From JAWVZS01 sp964507825 (GTDB lineage: Archaea; Thermoproteota; Nitrososphaeria; Nitrososphaerales; Nitrosopumilaceae): 64,000 bases of DNA. The first letter of the stretch is position 1; the number at the start of each line of letters is the position of its first letter. Position numbers and translations under genes: made by a program. The notes beneath the pieces are model-generated. The model did not search any database. It was not told the origin of the DNA and worked only from the letters and a program-made list of their open reading frames with translations. The stretch spans positions 1 through 64,000 of the forward strand of contig CAZDQM010000020.1 in assembly GCA_964507825.1 (NCBI GenBank), written 5' to 3'. Of the stretch, positions 7,792-16,727 are shown in pieces.

Positions 7792-8712
7792 TCACCCCAA
7801 TATGGATTTTGATATCCGGTCTCCGGCCTCAAACGGGTCCATTTTGCCGGATTTTAACCGTTCAAGATAGTCCGTGTACATATCATCAGAGTCAAGCATC
7901 GCGTCAACTTGTTTGCTTATGTTATTTAAAACAATGTCCCGCAGCTCCGCCCTTAGGCGTGTCTCATCCACCCGTTTCTTTCCTTTATATCTTGCAGATG
8001 CTAGTTCCATCAGGTGCCCGGCAAGCTGCCCGATTCCCCTGCTCCTTGCCGCCGAGGTCTTGAGTACGAGGGGTTTTTTTCCGGACTCGCCTACATGCTC
8101 CCGTACCGCGTCATAGAGCTTTGTGGCCCCCGCCAGATCCGACTTGTTTATGACATAGATATCGCCAATCTCCGTCAGGCCCGCCTTTATGGCCTGTATG
8201 CTGTCACCCGTATGAGGGTTGAATACGACCACTGTAACATCAACAATATTTGAGATTTCAACCTCCGTCTGGCCGGCACCTACGCTTTCAACGATAATTG
8301 GATCAAAGCCGGCATATTCCAGGATGCGGATGCTGTTCCGTAACGAGTGTGATATCGCGCCCGACGAGCCGCGCGAGGCGATGCTGCGTATGTACGTACC
8401 AGAGTCAGTCGACTCTGTCATCCTTACCCTGTCGCCTAGTATTGCGCCGCCGGTGATGTGGCTAGTCGGGTCTATTGCAAGCACGGCCGGCTTTGCGCCT
8501 AGCGCGCGCAACTCGACCGTAGTCTTGTTGATAAGCGAGCTTTTTCCCGCGCCTGCCGGTCCGGTTACTCCGATTATTATGGATTTTCCAGAATTCTTGA
8601 AGATTTTTTTAACCAGTAATCGGGCCGCTTTTTGGTCATTTTCAACCATAGATATTGCCCTAGCAATGGCCCGACGCTTTCCTTTTTTTAAATCATCAAG
8701 CAGCTCCAACAC
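7792..8712 (-). CDS. meaB: MeaB/ArgK-type GTPase, mutase chaperone
   Basis: A 306-residue G3E GTPase. Walker A is GVTGPAGAGKSSL, the magnesium and switch region is AIDPTSHITGGAILGDRVRM, the G3-type segment is IIVESVGAGQTE, and the base-specifying motif is INKSD. MeaB gates cofactor loading of methylmalonyl-CoA mutase and protects it from inactivation. The gene is directly upstream of the mutase large chain with overlapping ends, which supports that role over the older name arginine/ornithine transport kinase. The start is TTG 8712 or GTG 8715; the sequence does not decide between them. Confidence 0.93.
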   Translation of the reverse strand: MLELLDDLKKGKRRAIARAISMVENDQKAARLLVKKIFKNSGKSIIIGVTGPAGAGKSSLINKTTVELRALGAKPAVLAIDPTSHITGGAILGDRVRMTESTDSGTYIRSIASRGSSGAISHSLRNSIRILEYAGFDPIIVESVGAGQTEVEISNIVDVTVVVFNPHTGDSIQAIKAGLTEIGDIYVINKSDLAGATKLYDAVREHVGESGKKPLVLKTSAARSRGIGQLAGHLMELASARYKGKKRVDETRLRAELRDIVLNNISKQVDAMLDSDDMYTDYLERLKSGKMDPFEAGDRISKSILG

Positions 8713-8753
8713 ACATCAATGGTTCCCACCACAATAAAACCTAGTCGATCCGG

Positions 8754-9161
8754 TTATAGGCGGCTAAAGATCACATCGGGTTCCGGATCGCCGGGGGCGC
8801 GAATTTCAGTCTTGATTCCGATGGTTCCTAGTTCCGGATGCTCCACTACAAACGTTACCGGATGTACCTTCCACCCAAACTTGGGACGGAACTCAAAGTA
8901 CACCTCCTCCGTAAAGCTGATCTGTGCATAATGCCTTTGAAACGTCTCATCCATCCCCAACACCTCTAGAATAACGGACGTGGACAGGGCGCTTGAATCC
9001 TCAAATGATATGCGCACCAAATCCTGCTCCTCGTAATATATCGCATCAACGACAAAGGTGTCGCCAAGATCGCCCGGATTGGTGATGCCAGATACCAGTA
9101 ATACGGCGGCGAACCCCGTGATGATTATAATGCCGGCTATGCGTGCCGTCCGGTATCCCAT
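8754..9161 (-). CDS. Membrane-anchored extracytoplasmic protein
   Basis: 135 residues. One N-terminal transmembrane helix or uncleaved signal (IAGIIIITGFAAVLLVSGI) is followed by a beta-rich domain of about 105 residues without cysteines. The fold looks like a small Ig-like or C2-like sandwich, but no family is recognised. It ends 41 bases before the meaB start on the same strand and begins 8 bases after the aminopeptidase stop, so it may be read with the latter. Confidence 0.75.
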   Translation of the reverse strand: MGYRTARIAGIIIITGFAAVLLVSGITNPGDLGDTFVVDAIYYEEQDLVRISFEDSSALSTSVILEVLGMDETFQRHYAQISFTEEVYFEFRPKFGWKVHPVTFVVEHPELGTIGIKTEIRAPGDPEPDVIFSRL

Positions 9162-9168
9162 GATATCA

Positions 9169-11664
9169 TCAGCCGCGTTCTAGCTCCTTGTTTATCGATG
9201 TCAGGAATCTTGACCTTGCACGCACACGCTCAAGCGTCTGCTCAAGCGTCCTTTCGGTGCCGGGGGCGGGGTTCTTTTTGAAGAATGCTCGTATCTCACC
9301 CTCCATTGATGCATCTGCAACCATTCCAATGCTAGAGACGATGCGGTTGATGAGCGGGTTTCCATGGCCTGCCTTCCTAGCAAGGCCCGTCCAGTTTTTC
9401 ACAAGCCACGGCCAGAGAATCCTGCGACCGTGGGGATTTGCAGCCACACGCATTACCGGCAGCTGCATATTCTGCGAGCGCACTAGATCGGTGCGTGAAA
9501 AGTCAAGTGTGTTTACAAGCAGTTTTGAATTTGAATAGCCGCACATTGCGCCCAGGTATCGGAGCTTCTCTTCTTGCATCTCGGCCTTTTTAAACATGCG
9601 GAGTAGTACAGAATGAGTCCCCGTGTTGCCATTCCATGCCACGGCAGATAACACGGCCTCCCTTAGGTCCGGATGCAGTGAGTCAGGCTCTTTTAGGAAT
9701 ATTTTGAATCTAGACGCCGCCTCTTTTGCCACCTGCAAGTCCCCCATTCTAGACAGGGCCGAGACGGCAAAGCTCCTAAGCAGTGCATCCGTATGCCTGT
9801 CGTCCTTGCCGGAGTCCCAGCCCAGCCTGCGCAACAGGTGCCGGAAATAGTTAAAGGCATGTGCCCGAATTATTCCAGATGACGGCTCCCAGTAGGTAGT
9901 CAGAAACAGCGAGTAAAGGTTTGCCGCCACGTTTGTTGATACAAGGTAGCTCTCATCATCAACATATGCGTCGGCAAAGTCAAGGTAATCGCCGACGGTA
10001 TTCACGCCGGAGGCACACATTGCAAATAGATCATTTTGTACGGCCCATCGATCCACATGCGGGATTCGTTTTTCATCAACGAGCATCTTCAGGTCCAGTA
10101 GGATGCCATCGTCATAGTTGACTCGATAGAATCCATACCGGCCAGGGTTGACCAGTATTGTAGAGTTTTTTAAAACCCGGATATCCTTTGATTGCGATGT
10201 TACAAGATGGCGCTGTATTCTGCCGCTAGCAGATACGGCCACTGGCATGTGCCAGCGGCCCCCTTGGTGCATTCGGTCAGGCTCTAGCAAGAACCGCTTC
10301 TGCCCTAGTCTTACACGCGTGCCGTCCTGTGCCACATCCAAAACTGGGAAACCGGGCTGGTTGAGCCAGCTGTTCACCATGGACCGTACCGGCTTGCCGG
10401 AGGCCTTGCCGATGGCGCGCCACAGATCATCTCCCGTCGCGTTTTTGTACCGGAATTTAGAAAGGTATGCGCAAAGCCCCCGCCTAAAGTCAGGCTCACC
10501 CACATAATGCTCAAGCATCCTTAAGATGCATGCCCCCTTGTCGTACGATATAGCGTCAAATATCTCCCTGATCTGGGCCGGACTGTCCACCTGAACGTCC
10601 ACAGGGTGGGTTGATTTCAGGGAATCAAGTCCCATCGCATTGTTCATGGCATCCTCCATGAATTGGTCCCACAGCTCCCATTCCGGATAGAGTTTGTCTA
10701 CGAATTTTGTCGCCATGAATGTTGCAAAGCTTTCGTTAAGCCACAGATCATTCCACCATTTCATCGTTACAAGGTTGCCAAACCACTGGTGTGCAATCTC
10801 ATGCGATATTACCTCGGCGATAAACTGTTTGGTTCGCGTCGATGATGTCTTTGGATCATAAAGCAGGATTGTTTCTCGGAACGTGATTGCGCCCCAGTTC
10901 TCCATGGCACCGGCTGCAAAGTCCGGAATTGCAATCAGATCAAGCTTTGGAAGCGGGTACTGTATTCCGAAATATTTCTCATATAATGCAAGCAGCTTTT
11001 TGCCCAGTGCCAGCGAGAATCTTCCTCGATTCTTGTTTCCATGAGTCGTGATCACCCGTATCCTAGTCTTGCCGGACCTGCCGGATATGTATTCAAACTC
11101 ACCCACGCCAAGGTATACGAGATATGTAGACATTACCGGAGTAGTGGCAAACGTATTCCTTGTTTTTTTGCCCTGTCTTAGCCTAGAGATTATCGGCATG
11201 TTGGATACCGCCATGTGGCCTGCTTGGGATATTATTATAATGTCAAACGTGGCCTTGGCCGCAGGCTCGTCCCAGCATGGAAACGCGCGCCGCGCGTCGG
11301 CCGCCTCAAACTGAGTCGTGGCAAGGTACCTTGTCTTAGAGCCGTCTCTGTACCGGCTACGATAGAATCCCAACAGTCGGTCGTTGAGGATTCCCTCAAA
11401 GTCGATCTCCAAGGCAAACCTGCCGTGCACTCTCGTGCCCAGCGATATGTGAATCTGCTCGGATTTTTTATCCATCCTGACATTAATCCTAGTTCGCTCT
11501 CCCCCATATACCAGATGGCATGAATTTATCTTCAGCTCTGCCGCATGTAATGATATTTTGTCAGTGGGCCGCTCAGAGTTGGCAGTAAGCGTCTCCTTGC
11601 CGGCAAACGTAAATTTCTTCAGGTTCGGCTCAAACTCTAGACGGTAATTGATCGGATTTGCCAT
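9169..11664 (-). CDS. M1-family zinc aminopeptidase (tricorn-interacting-factor type)
   Basis: 831 residues. It carries the M1 signature pair GAMENWGAITF (substrate N-terminus recognition) and HEIAHQWFGNLVTMKWW with the third zinc ligand in WLNESFATFMA (about residues 250-315), then the long alpha-helical ERAP1-like C-terminal domain. It removes N-terminal residues from peptides, probably downstream of the proteasome in the cytoplasm; no signal peptide is seen. ATG 11664 (MANPINYRLEFEP) is preferred over 11682 because the protein aligns from there and a TATA-like stretch (ctacataagg on the minus strand, near 11683-11692) lies about 25 bases ahead. Confidence 0.95.
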   Translation of the reverse strand: MANPINYRLEFEPNLKKFTFAGKETLTANSERPTDKISLHAAELKINSCHLVYGGERTRINVRMDKKSEQIHISLGTRVHGRFALEIDFEGILNDRLLGFYRSRYRDGSKTRYLATTQFEAADARRAFPCWDEPAAKATFDIIIISQAGHMAVSNMPIISRLRQGKKTRNTFATTPVMSTYLVYLGVGEFEYISGRSGKTRIRVITTHGNKNRGRFSLALGKKLLALYEKYFGIQYPLPKLDLIAIPDFAAGAMENWGAITFRETILLYDPKTSSTRTKQFIAEVISHEIAHQWFGNLVTMKWWNDLWLNESFATFMATKFVDKLYPEWELWDQFMEDAMNNAMGLDSLKSTHPVDVQVDSPAQIREIFDAISYDKGACILRMLEHYVGEPDFRRGLCAYLSKFRYKNATGDDLWRAIGKASGKPVRSMVNSWLNQPGFPVLDVAQDGTRVRLGQKRFLLEPDRMHQGGRWHMPVAVSASGRIQRHLVTSQSKDIRVLKNSTILVNPGRYGFYRVNYDDGILLDLKMLVDEKRIPHVDRWAVQNDLFAMCASGVNTVGDYLDFADAYVDDESYLVSTNVAANLYSLFLTTYWEPSSGIIRAHAFNYFRHLLRRLGWDSGKDDRHTDALLRSFAVSALSRMGDLQVAKEAASRFKIFLKEPDSLHPDLREAVLSAVAWNGNTGTHSVLLRMFKKAEMQEEKLRYLGAMCGYSNSKLLVNTLDFSRTDLVRSQNMQLPVMRVAANPHGRRILWPWLVKNWTGLARKAGHGNPLINRIVSSIGMVADASMEGEIRAFFKKNPAPGTERTLEQTLERVRARSRFLTSINKELERG

Positions 11665-11756
11665 GCAAGGCATCTCCCACATCCGGCCTTATGTAGTTGT
11701 CTCAATTCCGTGATTTATCACGATACAGTATTCAAGTTGAACAGGGCGGCGGCGTC

Positions 11757-14700
11757 TCATCCAAGCATGTCGTTTGCTTCAAAGTATTTTAGCGCATTGG
11801 CAAACTCATCTACGGATAACGGCCCGTGCACAAACCACTTTGCCGTATCCCTAAAGTATGGCGGGATCAAGCCGTCTCGTATACCAAATGCCTCCAATAG
11901 TTCAGAGTCCGTCACGCTGTCCGCATCATATCCGCCCCACTGCCTGATTGTTTGCAAGAGGGTCTCCTGTGACGTGTCATTATCCTCGCCGGTATTCGCG
12001 TCAGGATGTAACTTGGATTCTGGTACTGCAGGTTGTGACTGTATATCGGTTTGGACGCTTGGTGCGGTACCATCTACGGTTTCAAGAGCACCTTTGAGAT
12101 GCAAATGCATCATGTTTCTGGCATCCCATATCCTGTACAACACGTCGGATCGTTTGACATGATCCCCGAACACGATTACAAATTCAAAGATCGCCTTGTC
12201 AGTGGCCGTTGTCCGAGTTATCGTCGCGTTAGATATAATATTATCAGGATCCACGATGCTTATGCGCCCGTTGTCGTATTTTATCGACGTTTCATCGCCG
12301 TTAAAGAGCACCCTGCTTCCCTTATGATCTACAAAGATCTGGGCCTGCCGGACCAAGTCGGCTCCACGGTCATCATACACCGAAACGGTACTGTGGAACT
12401 CGCCTCCTAGAGGTATGCTTGCCTGGTGCACGGAATCCACATCAGATGCCGCGTACCTGATGCCGTCATATACTAGAGGATATTCACCGGCCCTAAAGTT
12501 TGTAATGATCGACGGCGGCGTCTTGTCGGCCGAGCCGCCTCCGCCTCCCCCGCCACTATTAGATGATCTTGGTCGGACTGGATCGTCAGATGATCTTGGT
12601 CGGACTGGATCGTCAGATCTTGGCAGCAGTGCAGATACTGGATCAGAGGAATTGCCGCGACCAAACATATTTTCCGCGCTTACCCTAAAAGTATACAATG
12701 TACCTTCAGCAAGTCCAGTCACATTTGCAGATGTCTTTGTAGAGGTATCATCTGTAAAAACACGCCATGGAACATTGGCGCTACTGTACTCTATGATATA
12801 ATCAGTAATCGGTGCGCCATCGGTTGGCTCGCTCCACTCCAAATATGCCCAAGAGATTCCGCGCGTGATAGTCAAGCCGTCCGGCTTGTTGTTTGTAGTA
12901 TTTGAAACAACAATTCGGAGAATCTCCGAGTCCTCGTCATCCCCATCAGATACAGTGAACATAATGTGATGTACTCCAAGATCCGATGATGTAGGAGTCC
13001 ATGTAAGCTGATTTCCCGTCAGGCTACCAGATGTATGATTATGCCCGTATACAAGATCGTTTGCCGGAATATCCGAGTCCACAACAGATAGATCTATTGT
13101 AATAACTACATCAGGAATAGCCTTACGATCCGGTATTGCATCCATCTTAGGAGGCGTGTTGACCTCGTCTACTGTCACCAGCAGGGTCTGCCGTGCCACG
13201 TTATTTGCAGGATCAGTAGCAGTCGCATTTATGACAACAATTTTTCCCGAGCCGCCATCAATCTCAGATGGCGTCCAGGTAAGGACGCCGCCTGAGCTTA
13301 TATTCGGGACATGAACGCCGGTACCTGTTGCGTTATGACCTGTTATGTCAAATGTAATAGAGCCGCCCGCGTCAGTTGCAGTAAAGGTATGAGATGACGC
13401 TGATTCCTCATCTACTCTTATGGCAGATGCCGAGGTAAATGTCGGCGCTGTATTATCCTGTATTGTGAATCTGACTATCTGCGTATCGGTGCCGCCGGAG
13501 CCGTCAGATACCGTAAACAGGATGTGGTGTACCCCAAGGTCAGATGGTGTGATTGTCCAGCTAAACGCGGTACCAGTTATGAACCCCAGGGTGCCGTTTC
13601 TAGAGTATGTCAATGGGTTTGCAGGTACATCCGAGTCGGCGGCAGAGAGTGTTATACTAACAAGGTTGCCTACCTCGACGTTTTGACTTGGTATTACATC
13701 TAGGACCGGCGGCACGTTAACCTCATTTACAGTTATTGTGACCGATTCCAATACAGAATCCTTGCCGTCGGATGCAGATACACTAAACGTATGCGTGCCA
13801 TCCTGGGATTCATTCGGAGTCCACCGGAATACACCGGTGGTTGAATTGATTGCGGCATTTAGTGGTATATTGCCCACAAGTGAGTATGTCAGCTGATCGT
13901 TGTCATCATCTGACGCGGATGCAGTAAACGTGATCTCTTGATGCTCGTCTACACTCTGATCCGGTATTGAGGCTATGGTAGGCGAATTATTTGGTGCCGT
14001 CAGTACAGTAATTCGTACGAGCTGAGAGTCTGTACCTCCTACGCCGTCAGATACGGTAAAGTCGATGTGGGAGATACCCGTATCAGTGGAGGTTGGAGTC
14101 CAGGTAAACACACCGGTGCCCGTATTTAGCGTCCCAATCGTGCCGTTTTTGGAATATGACAGTATATTTGCCGGAACGTCAGTGTCATCTGCAGACAGAT
14201 TGATTTGCAGTAGCTGGCCTGCAACAATAGACTGTGCCGATGGTGTGCTCAATACAGGATCAGAGTTGACCTCGTCTACTGTCACCAGCAGGGTCTGCCG
14301 TGCCACGTTATTTGCGGGATCAGTAGCAGTCGCATTTATGACAACAATTTTGCCAGAGCCGCCATCAATCTCAGATGGCGTCCAAGTCAGGACGCCGCCT
14401 GAGCTTATATTCGGGACATGAACGCCGGTACCTGTTGCGTTATGACCTGTTATGTCAAATGTAATAGAGCCGCCCGCGTCGGTTGCAGTAAAGGTATGAG
14501 ATGACGCGGATTCCTCATCTACTCTTATGGCAGATGCCGAGGTAAAGGTAGGCGCTGTATTATCCTGTATTGTGAATCTGACTATCTGCGTATCGGTGCC
14601 GCCCTCGTTATCATCTACGGTAAACTCTATGTTATGGACTCCAATGTTTGATGATATAAGAGTCCAGCTAAACACTCCTGTATTTGCATTCAGTGTGCCA

Positions 14701-16259
14701 GATGTGCCGTTTCGTGAATATGTTAATGTGTTTTTTGGGATATCCATATCGTTGGCATTGAGGGTAATTGTTATGGTTTCACCCGGTTCTGCATTTTGGT
14801 TTGGTATTACATCTAGTATTGGATCTACGTTGACCTCATTTACCGTGACTAGTAGTGTATGCCGTTCTACGTTGTTTGATGTATCAGTAGCAGTCGCGGT
14901 TATGGCAAATATTTTGCCGCCCTGTTCCTCCGATGGTTCCCAATTCAAGGTTCCATTAGAGCTTATCGTGGGGACGGTACCTGTCGCATTGGTGCTCGCT
15001 AGTGTATAGGTGATGGTACCTGTGCCGTCAATGGCAGTAAAGGTGTAGGTTATGGGAACAAGCTCATCAACTGATCTTGTGGAATCGGATGTGAATGTTA
15101 TGGTACGTGGTGTCGCCGTAGCTGTATCAGATGGCATGCCGGTGCCCTCCGCGTTGATTGCACTTATACGAAATGTATGCTGTACACCGCTGGCTAGGCT
15201 CGTTACTACTGCAGTTGTAGAGTCAGATTCACCATCGACAAACGTGGTCCACGCGCCGCCGCCTGCACGATACTCTACCTTATAATCGGTAATTGGAGAT
15301 ATGAGATCATCATTGGGTTTGTTCCAGCTTAATGATACTTGGGCATTACCCGGTGTTGCAGTCAGGCCGGTTGGCTTGTCCGGCAGAATAGGAAGGGCAA
15401 ATATCTGTATACGGCTGTTGCCGTCATCTGATACGAATATGTGCGTAGTGTTAAATGTAACACTATGCGGTCGGATAAGCTTCCCGATACCAGACCCTAC
15501 TTCGCCAAACTGGTGCAGGTACCTACCATCCTGGTGAAACATCTGGATGCGGTGATTATCCCTATCCGCTACAAATAGGTGCTTGGAGTTAAATGTAATT
15601 GTGCCAACTGTATTAAACCGCCCGTCACCTGAACCAGCAGATCCAAACTTGCCAACATGATCTCCATCCTTATCAAATATCAGGATCTCATTGCGTGAAT
15701 ATGTTACAAACATGTGCGTGTCATTGTGTACTGTCGAGGTAGGGTTGGTGAGCGGCAGGCTAGCAGGGATGCTCAATCTATTAATCGTGCCCGCAGTACT
15801 AAAATCCTTGTTAAATATTGTAATGCGATTAGCGCCATATTCGGATACTAGGATATGAGTCCCATTGTAATCCACACCGGATGGCCGGTTCCCGGTATCA
15901 AACGTGATTGCATGTGTGCCGTTCATATGATATACAAAAATTTTGTGAGCATCAAAACTAGATGCGAATATATGCGTCGTGTTGAATGCCAATCCAACTG
16001 GATATGTTATATTACCAGCGCTAGATGTGCCAAAATCCGCGACATGGTTGCCGCCTTTGTCAAATACCTGTATTTTGTTGTTGAACGAATCTGCAACGAA
16101 GAGGTGCGTACCGTTGTGTATCAACTCACCGAGACCACTAAAGCTGTTCGTAATGCTTCCAACATTGGTTAAGTGGGATGCATCAGCGATGTCGGCCGCG
16201 CCAAGGATCACAAATGCCAATACCGCTACAAGAGCCGCCACAGGAATTATGGTGCTCAT
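11757..16259 (-). CDS. Giant secreted NHL / fibronectin III / cadherin-like surface protein
   Basis: 1500 residues. Parts in order: signal peptide (about 1-28, VAALVAVLAFVILGAADIADA); NHL beta-propeller repeats (about 30-290, e.g. HLFVADSFNNKIQVFDKGGN); fibronectin III domain (about 293-385); a run of cadherin- or He_PIG-like Ig modules (about 385-1165) with recurring VTVDEVN and GTDTQIVRFTIQDN; a second fibronectin III (about 1170-1260); a low-complexity linker with a DDPVRPRSS repeat and a seven-glycine run; and a C-terminal domain ending in a degenerate copy of the WVKxNAxxW-type motif seen in the gene at 27976. No C-terminal anchor is visible. Many NxT/NxS sequons suggest glycosylation. 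Likely a cell-surface adhesin or matrix protein. The leader contains a G10 tract. Confidence 0.9.
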   Translation of the reverse strand: MSTIIPVAALVAVLAFVILGAADIADASHLTNVGSITNSFSGLGELIHNGTHLFVADSFNNKIQVFDKGGNHVADFGTSSAGNITYPVGLAFNTTHIFASSFDAHKIFVYHMNGTHAITFDTGNRPSGVDYNGTHILVSEYGANRITIFNKDFSTAGTINRLSIPASLPLTNPTSTVHNDTHMFVTYSRNEILIFDKDGDHVGKFGSAGSGDGRFNTVGTITFNSKHLFVADRDNHRIQMFHQDGRYLHQFGEVGSGIGKLIRPHSVTFNTTHIFVSDDGNSRIQIFALPILPDKPTGLTATPGNAQVSLSWNKPNDDLISPITDYKVEYRAGGGAWTTFVDGESDSTTAVVTSLASGVQHTFRISAINAEGTGMPSDTATATPRTITFTSDSTRSVDELVPITYTFTAIDGTGTITYTLASTNATGTVPTISSNGTLNWEPSEEQGGKIFAITATATDTSNNVERHTLLVTVNEVNVDPILDVIPNQNAEPGETITITLNANDMDIPKNTLTYSRNGTSGTLNANTGVFSWTLISSNIGVHNIEFTVDDNEGGTDTQIVRFTIQDNTAPTFTSASAIRVDEESASSHTFTATDAGGSITFDITGHNATGTGVHVPNISSGGVLTWTPSEIDGGSGKIVVINATATDPANNVARQTLLVTVDEVNSDPVLSTPSAQSIVAGQLLQINLSADDTDVPANILSYSKNGTIGTLNTGTGVFTWTPTSTDTGISHIDFTVSDGVGGTDSQLVRITVLTAPNNSPTIASIPDQSVDEHQEITFTASASDDDNDQLTYSLVGNIPLNAAINSTTGVFRWTPNESQDGTHTFSVSASDGKDSVLESVTITVNEVNVPPVLDVIPSQNVEVGNLVSITLSAADSDVPANPLTYSRNGTLGFITGTAFSWTITPSDLGVHHILFTVSDGSGGTDTQIVRFTIQDNTAPTFTSASAIRVDEESASSHTFTATDAGGSITFDITGHNATGTGVHVPNISSGGVLTWTPSEIDGGSGKIVVINATATDPANNVARQTLLVTVDEVNTPPKMDAIPDRKAIPDVVITIDLSVVDSDIPANDLVYGHNHTSGSLTGNQLTWTPTSSDLGVHHIMFTVSDGDDEDSEILRIVVSNTTNNKPDGLTITRGISWAYLEWSEPTDGAPITDYIIEYSSANVPWRVFTDDTSTKTSANVTGLAEGTLYTFRVSAENMFGRGNSSDPVSALLPRSDDPVRPRSSDDPVRPRSSNSGGGGGGGSADKTPPSIITNFRAGEYPLVYDGIRYAASDVDSVHQASIPLGGEFHSTVSVYDDRGADLVRQAQIFVDHKGSRVLFNGDETSIKYDNGRISIVDPDNIISNATITRTTATDKAIFEFVIVFGDHVKRSDVLYRIWDARNMMHLHLKGALETVDGTAPSVQTDIQSQPAVPESKLHPDANTGEDNDTSQETLLQTIRQWGGYDADSVTDSELLEAFGIRDGLIPPYFRDTAKWFVHGPLSVDEFANALKYFEANDMLG
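13158..13496 (-). repeat. 339-bp internal module duplication, copy B
   Basis: Nearly identical at DNA level to 14265-14603 (about ten scattered differences seen by eye). It encodes residues about 922-1034 of the surface protein. The other Ig modules are far more diverged, so this copy is recent or kept alike by gene conversion. Confidence 0.9.
14265..14603 (-). repeat. 339-bp internal module duplication, copy A
   Basis: Partner of 13158-13496, exactly 113 codons long and encoding residues about 553-665 of the surface protein. The in-frame length keeps the reading frame through expansion or contraction. Confidence 0.9.
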
Positions 16260-16268
16260 AAAACGTCA

Positions 16269-16278
16269 CCCCCCCCCC
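16269..16278 (-). promoter_or_regulatory. G10 homopolymer in the surface-protein leader
   Basis: Ten consecutive C on the plus strand, so ten G on the coding strand. They run into ggtgacg just ahead of the ATG at 16259. The 3' end (GGGTGA) sits where a Shine-Dalgarno sequence would be. Such tracts slip in length, so it may vary translation or promoter spacing. Confidence 0.55.
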
Positions 16279-16442
16279 AGACACAAAAAGTACGAATCGA
16301 CTTTACAAACTGCCGGCAATGCATGTTCACAAGATGATATTATAACTTTATGTAGTTTGTGTTTATTGATTTTTACCAAATGCATACTAAAATATACAAA
16401 AACAGGTCCCAGAGGGTGGGCAGATTTTGACGTAATTGTACA

Positions 16443-16610
16443 TCAGGGTAACCCGGACCGTCCCTTCCCTCGATAAAAGAGGTAAAAGCTGGCAAAAAGC
16501 ACCGCGATTGCAAGTACCCCAGTAACATACGCGTAATTAAACAGGTCCTCGGGGCCGTGATGCGAGTCCAGTACCAATGTCAAAACAATCAGGATGCCTC
16601 CAAACAGCAT
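16443..16610 (-). CDS. Small two-span membrane protein
   Basis: 55 residues from ATG 16610, with two hydrophobic helices (MLFGGILIVLTLVLD and YVTGVLAIAVLFASFYLFY) joined by a short polar loop containing HHGPEDL, and a basic C-terminus. A TTG at 16631 would add seven residues. A minus-strand TATA-like gatatat near 16637-16643 is about 30 bases before the ATG but under 10 before the TTG, so the ATG is preferred. Divergent from metG. No named family recognised; composition and topology support a real protein. Confidence 0.6.
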   Translation of the reverse strand: MLFGGILIVLTLVLDSHHGPEDLFNYAYVTGVLAIAVLFASFYLFYRGKGRSGLP

Positions 16611-16699
16611 CAGGCGTCTATGTGTCTGCAATTTCCATATATCGTTGACTCTGGTGTGAATTAAGAATTACAATCAGATAAAATTTGCCCTAAACCAAG

Positions 16700-16709
16700 C
16701 TTCTTAACC
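16700..16709 (+). promoter_or_regulatory. TATA box of metG
   Basis: cttcttaacc, centred about 24 bases before ATG 16728 in the divergent spacer between the small membrane-protein gene and metG. Inferred from spacing. Confidence 0.4.
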
Positions 16710-16727
16710 CCAAATCAAACCTCCAAT

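Noticed and set aside
12415..15537. Several plus-strand frames across the surface-protein gene
   Set aside because: Antisense to a repeat-rich coding sequence; their similarity to each other only mirrors the duplicated modules.
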